Shown in pieces: positions 59,151 to 64,000 of a stretch of DNA of 64,000 nt. The stretch covers positions 27,442,724 through 27,506,723 of the forward strand of contig NC_049908.1 of the NCBI RefSeq assembly GCF_001411555.2. Reading direction: 5' to 3'. The stretch is from Juglans regia. Its lineage: Eukaryota > Streptophyta > Magnoliopsida > Fagales > Juglandaceae. A model generated the notes under the pieces. That model made no database searches, was not told where the DNA came from, and saw only the letters and a program-made list of their open reading frames with translations. The first letter of the stretch is position 1, and every line of letters begins with the position of its first letter. Both the position numbers and the translations under genes were made by a program.

Positions 59151-61295
59151 CTTGTTCAAGTAATAAAACGAATGAGCCATTCATCGGTATGGTCTTTGAT
59201 GACATAGAAGATGATGCTCAAGCATTTTACAAGGTGTATGCAAGAAGAAAATATTTTGTCATTCAGACTAATCATACTCGTTTGTCGAAAGAGGAGAAAA
59301 AACTAATTGTTGTAAACTACGTTCGCTCAAGGGAATGATTTCGATGAGAAATGAGCAAACAAAAAGAACAAATAATTCTGGAACATGCTAAGACAAAGAT
59401 TGGTTGTATAGCATTGATGTGGATAAAAAAGAGGGTGAAATGTGGATAGTATGTAAGTTTGTGATTCAACATAATCACGTGCTACTTACATTGAGAAATA
59501 CTAGTTTGCTTCGTGGACATAGGGTAGTGGCACGTGTCCAAAAAAACCTTATTATAACTTTGAATGAGTCTAGTGTATCAACAAGAAAAATAATGTCGAT
59601 GTTGAGTAAGGAAGCAGGGAGCAACTTTAATGTTGGCTGCATTGGCAAGGATGTGAAACATTACTTGGAAAACAACAGGATAAAATTATTTGAAGAGGGA
59701 AATGCACAACGGTTATATACCTATTTTTTTTTATCGACAATGCAAAGAGCCTGGATTTGTATACTCCATGCAAGTTGATGAGAAATTGTTTTTTGGCAGA
59801 TGCAAGATCAAGGGCGTTATACCAATATTTTGGAGATGTGGTCACATTCGACGCCACATATTTGACAAATATTTATAAGATGTCATTTGTGCATTTTCTG
59901 AAGTTAACTATCATCACCAAAATATAATGTTTGGTTATGCCTTGTTGATTAATGAAACAGCAGAATCATATACATGATTATTGAAAACATGGCAAGAAAC
60001 AATACTTGGACGTGCTCTTCAACCATAATTACTGATGATGACAAGGTTATGGCAAAAGTCATTGGAGAGGTACTCCCAAATAGAACTCATAGGTTGTGCT
60101 TGTGGCACATTTTACAAAAACATTTCAAACATTTGGCAAATGTATTTAATAGATTTCTGGACTTTCAAAAAGATTTATGTCATTGTATTCATGAAACAAT
60201 TACAACTGAGGAGTTTGAGCAAGAATAAAGTGTTATATTAGTGAAGTATGAGTTAGGAGATAATTCTTAGTTGCAAAATCTTTATAACCAACGGGAGAAA
60301 TGAGTTCTGACTTACTTGCGTTCAACATTTTGTGCCAGTATGTAAATAACTCAAAGAAGTGAAAGTATGAATAAGTACTTTAAGCATTATGTTCGTTCAA
60401 GTATTATGGTCAATGCTTTTGTGCATCAATATGAGAAAGTATTAGATGCACATTATTTTAAATAGAAAGAAAATGACGTGCGAACAAAATCTATCCAGGC
60501 CATATTGAAAACATATCACAAATTTGAAGAAGAAGATGTCATAGTCTACACAAGAAAGTCTTTTATGGTCTTCCAAAATGAGATTTTCAGTAGTCAACGC
60601 TACTATTCAACCAAGTTTTCTAACAAGGGCGAAAGCAAGACTTATAGAGTGACACCTCATGGCAAAGAAACTCCTCTCTATTATATGACATTTGAAAGTG
60701 GAGGAGATAAGGCGACTTGTAATTGCCATATGTTTGAATTTATGGAAATTCTCTATAGGCATATCCTATGTGTACTTGCCATGAAGTCAAAATTAAATTG
60801 TTTGTCAGAACACCATATTCTCGAAAGATGGATTATCAATGCTAAGAGTCGACCTACTGTTGACATACCCATTCTCGAAGATGGAGTCCATAAAGAGCTA
60901 CTTTTGATGGAAGATGATAACGATGTTAAATAATCAAATTGCCAAATTGTAAAGGCTGAGTCAATCTATGATTCTTGTAACAAAAGATCAGGTTGTCTCT
61001 AATGTTTTACAAACGCTATAAGATCCTCCACAGGTGCCCATGAAAGGGCGTCCAAAGTCTTTGAAGGTAAAGAATCCAAAAGAGATGCAACCAACCAATA
61101 AAAGACATTGTAACATTTGTAAAATTGAGGGACATGCTCGGAACAACTGTCCTTCAGTGAGGTATTGTAGCTTTTGAATATTTTTTATTTATTGGTTTTT
61201 AATCAAACTAAACTTATATTATTCTATTCCGTCCTTGTTTATGTAGGGATATTGGGCATATAGTTGAGGTTGATTGCACTAACTTGGATTCTTAA
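58985..61295 (+). pseudogene. FAR1-related / MULE-transposase-like pseudogene
   Basis: Pieces of a FAR1-family protein in order across several frames. First an acidic repeat region (58985-59150), then the FAR1 DNA-binding domain (GMVFDDIEDDAQAFYKVYAR, ... CKFVIQHNHVLL), which is interrupted by a stop at 59336. Next is the linker LNESSVSTRKIMSMLSKEAG, then the MULE transposase core (VVTFDATYLTNIYKM at about 59838; TIITDDDKVMAK and HRLCLWHILQKHF at about 60020-60130). The SWIM region follows at about 60710-60780, reading CNCHMFEFMEILYRH, so one zinc-binding Cys is Tyr. A CCHC knuckle (CNICKIEGHARNNC) and a last small exon (61247-61295) complete it. Frameshifts occur at about 59340-59400, 59720-59800, 59880-59970, 60230-60470 and after 60930. 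FAR1 proteins are transcription factors derived from Mutator transposases; this copy cannot be functional. Confidence 0.85.
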
Positions 61296-61494
61296 TCGAA
61301 ATTTGGTTATGTATGTGATTAATATTCTTTTTTGTTATTTTACTCTCTATTAAGTCCTTAAATGTAATATTATGTTTTAGAAATTTAAGTTGTATATAAT
61401 TATTGATTTTGTGATTAATGTGACAGGAGGGTTGTGAAGCTTTTGAAGCTTGTGATTCTTGGGATGACAAAGATCTAAGCTTGTGATGGACTAC

Positions 61495-62020
61495 ATCCAA
61501 CTAAAGCACTATGTTATTTTTTATGGCACTACGTTATTTTTTATGACGACTTGAAATAGTAGAAATTGTATTGCAAATGGAGAAGATGTTCCAGATATGA
61601 TGGCTTTTTGATATTTTTTATTGCACTATGTTATTTTTTATATTTTTTATGGCGACTTGAAATAGTATAAATTGTATTGCAAATGGTTTTTTATGTTCCA
61701 GATATGATGGCACTATGTTCCAGATATGATGAATTTTTGATAATTTTGATGGCACTATGTTATTTTTGATGGCACTAAGTTATTTTTTATGGCGACTAGA
61801 AATAGTATTGCAAATGGCTTTTTATGTTTCAGATATGATGGCACTATGTTCTAGATATGATAGTTTTTTGATATTTTTGATGATACTATGTTATTTTGAC
61901 TTGAAATAGTAGAAACTGTATTGCAAATGGGTTTTGGTGTTCCATTTATGATGGCACTATGTTCCAAGTCCTAGATATGATGGCTTTTTGATATTTTTTA
62001 TGGCACTATGTTATGGAAAA
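61495..62020 (+). repeat. Irregular tandem repeat downstream of the FAR1 pseudogene
   Basis: About five degenerate units of roughly 90-130 bp built from GGCACTATGTTATTTTT, GGCGACTTGAAATAGTA, TTGTATTGCAAATGG and TTCCAGATATGATGGC. Sub-blocks are shuffled or locally duplicated. Confidence 0.75.
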
Positions 62021-62616
62021 AAAAAAAAAAGAACTGATATTGGATAAACATTGTATGATATGCAAAAAAAAAAAAAAAAAAAAAAAAATCATTTAAGTTA
62101 CATAAAATTATGTCAGTTTATAAATTTATTTTTATAATATTTCTTGGTAAATTTATTTTTATAATATTTCTCGGTGGCTAAAGCATTTCTCTCTCTATAT
62201 ATATATACTGACCACCTCAAATTTATATTCTTGTGTATATAAATTTATAGACAATGATAAGGTGCACACCAAATGTGCATCCTAATTAAATATGCATACC
62301 AGTATAAATAGTTTTTTGCTTTTTTCTTTTTAAGTATTTTTAAACCTCCTTAATCATTAAAACAAAATAAAAAAAAATATAAATTTATTAATAATCCTTT
62401 TTTTAATTATTAAAAAAATTAAAAATGTATGAATGAAAATATATATTTAATGGACATATTAGAGAGTTATGCTATCAATTTCCTAAATTTATATGGATAA
62501 TGATAGATTTATTATCCTCCTACCACTTCTTTACTACTCTATAGTATTGTATTTGAAATTTTTATTTATTATTATTATTATTTTTAAGTAATTTTTTAAT
62601 ATCCTTAATCATTAAG

Positions 62617-62650
<34 letters not shown>

Positions 62651-63590
62651 TATAACTTCACTTATAGTTAGTAAAAAAAATTTAAAAAAATAAAAAAATT
62701 AGTAAATAAGTGATAGAATGGAGTAAATCCTCCCATTTATATACAACAATATACAGAGCAGTCCTATGTATATCTTGCATGCGGCAAGTAGTACGTACTA
62801 TGGTCAATGGTGGTGGTCTCTGGCCTCCCAATATTCAAGAGAATATGAGCAATCTATGAACTCAAGACAGACATGTTAATTAAGCATAGGCTCTTGTCGG
62901 AATGACATAATGTACTTAACCCGACCACAATTAACCTTAGATTGGTGGCCTATAATAAGATAGTTAGGTTAATGAATGGGCTCAGCCACCGAGAATTTCG
63001 AAATATTCTCCGGATAAGTGTATTTGTTTTGTTTTATTTTTTTATATATATATTTTTAATTATTTAAATATTTTTTTTAGAAATTTACAATATTATTAAA
63101 AAATATTTCTGTAATCATTAAGTCAAAAAAAAAAAAAAAAAGTTTCGAAATCCACTATTAGGATATATACTTAGCATTTCCCTAAGTTTATTTCCTGGGG
63201 ATGACATTATATAAGTCGTTATTGATGCAAAGATGTCGGTAAGTTGATCATGTAAAAAAAAAAAAAAATCTCTCATTAAATATATATATATATATATTAA
63301 GCAGGAACTTAATTGGCTCCACGCATGTGTTTGTAAAACCATTTATATACATATATATATATATATGTATATGTATATGTATATGTATAGAGAGAGAGAG
63401 AGAGAGAGAGAGATTATTTTAACATAAAAAAGATATGCTCTGAACATTAAAAGGGATTTAGTTTGAGGGAGATAGAGAGAGAGAGAGATCCATCTGTTGC
63501 ATGCATGTTATTCACGCTTAACCAAAATAAATCCTTTTTAATCATGTTCAGAGCATAACCAGATAATAACATGCAACACATGAATCTCTC

Positions 63591-63627
<37 letters not shown>

Positions 63628-63628
63628 A
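62021..63628. other. AT-rich, microsatellite-rich spacer
   Basis: Contains (A)n at 62063-62086, (TA)n at about 62629-62653, 63278-63298 and 63352-63388, AT-rich MITE cores at about 62310-62420, 62565-62700 and 63030-63125, and no gene. Confidence 0.5.
63389..63620. repeat. (GA)n and (CT)n tracts flanking an inverted repeat
   Basis: (AG)n at 63389-63411 and 63467-63488, (CT)n at about 63586-63625. Between them ATATGCTCTGAACATTAAAA (63433) and the complement of TTTTAATCATGTTCAGAGCA (63535) form an inverted repeat of about 28 bp; together the region can fold into one long hairpin. Confidence 0.6.
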
Positions 63629-63890
63629 AGTAAAGTCATGCGCATGCTACAATACCCAGCAATATTTTTCAACTTAATTGCTTGGCTGCCAAGAACATGA
63701 AGATCAGTGCATGCATCATCCTTTATTCGCGATCAATCAGAAGTTGGCTTGAATTGATCAACAACAGAAGCATCTCTCTCCAGTAAAGTCATGTGCTATA
63801 TTTAATTCCCAGCAATATTTTAAATTAGCTTGGCTATCAAGAACATGAGAACATGATTAGTACTACATGCATCATCCTTGCTTCATCAAT
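63629..63890 (+). repeat. Direct duplication upstream of the right-edge ATG
   Basis: Copy 1 (about 63629-63722) and copy 2 (about 63781-63882) share AGTAAAGTCATG, CCCAGCAATATTTT, GCTTGGCT..CAAGAACATGA and CATGCATCATCCTT. CATGCA (RY-like) motifs recur. Confidence 0.7.
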
Positions 63891-63985
63891 CAAATAGTCC
63901 GAACCTAAGCACAGCTTTACTCGTCTTGATATATTTATGTATACACCTCTGCAAGTTGAAGTTCTCCAAGTTCAAGAAAAAAAAC

Positions 63986-64000
63986 ATGGCTCAGATAGTT
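63986..64000 (+). CDS. Possible start of a gene running off the window
   Basis: AAAAAAAACATGGCTCAG is a near-ideal plant start context and gives MAQIV before the window ends. About 55 bp upstream is TATATTTATGTATA, a possible TATA box. Only five codons are visible, so the product cannot be named. Confidence 0.25.

Noticed and set aside
1..64000. CRISPR arrays, rRNA, tRNA, operons, riboswitches
   Set aside because: The DNA is plant nuclear. No regularly spaced repeats, rRNA blocks or convincing tRNA cloverleaf with A and B boxes were seen by eye.

Overview
The window is nuclear DNA of a flowering plant. Genes have short GT-AG introns, spacers are very AT-rich, and transposons of nearly every plant class are present. 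The abundant MITEs ending in GTTTGGAT, rich in GATGAGATGAGAT-type motifs, look to me like those of Fagales trees (walnut, hickory, oak). That placement is from memory and is only moderately secure.

Three host genes look intact. At 4608-7853 (+) is a five-exon nuclear-envelope-associated coiled-coil protein (NEAP family). At 8830-11162 (-), convergent with it, is a four-exon secreted, probably GPI-anchored protein with a degenerate GH17 domain and an X8 domain. At 49454-54036 (+) is a seven-exon membrane-anchored receptor-like kinase of the At2g42960/At5g18500/At3g59110 type. A gene may begin at the right edge (ATG at 63986). They do not form an operon or an evident pathway.

The rest is mobile DNA. 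Positions 1-2016 hold the 3' part of an Ac-like hAT element with its transposase end, GC-rich subterminal block and terminal repeat. From 11.2 to 19.1 kb the spacer carries a 266-bp hAT MITE with a perfect 8-bp target duplication, inverted and direct duplications, and two adjacent PIF/Harbinger-like elements. From 19.1 to 29.1 kb lies a large palindrome: the 5' part (LTR, primer-binding site, gag) of a Ty3/gypsy element meets an inverted copy of itself across about 80 bp that still encodes a scrap of reverse transcriptase. The right arm was then hit by a 210-bp Tourist-like MITE and by a 2.5-kb PIF/Harbinger-type element carrying a cystatin exon. Both have TTA duplications that the uninterrupted left arm confirms.

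From 29.8 to 35.9 kb is a nearly full-length but dead plant L1-type LINE with a 15-bp target duplication. A 224-bp solo-LTR-like element sits in its 3' UTR, and a second, 5'-truncated LINE lies at 37 kb. From 37.5 to 48.4 kb there is only spacer with MITEs and an 840-bp hAT element. After the kinase, 55-58 kb holds MITEs and a tandem duplication. A FAR1/MULE-transposase-like pseudogene spans 59.0-61.3 kb and is followed by tandem repeats and microsatellites.

The best candidates for something undescribed are the palindromic retroelement, a possible hairpin small-RNA source, and the nested Harbinger-type element. In that element an ATG-ending leader exon could splice in frame to the captured cystatin exon.
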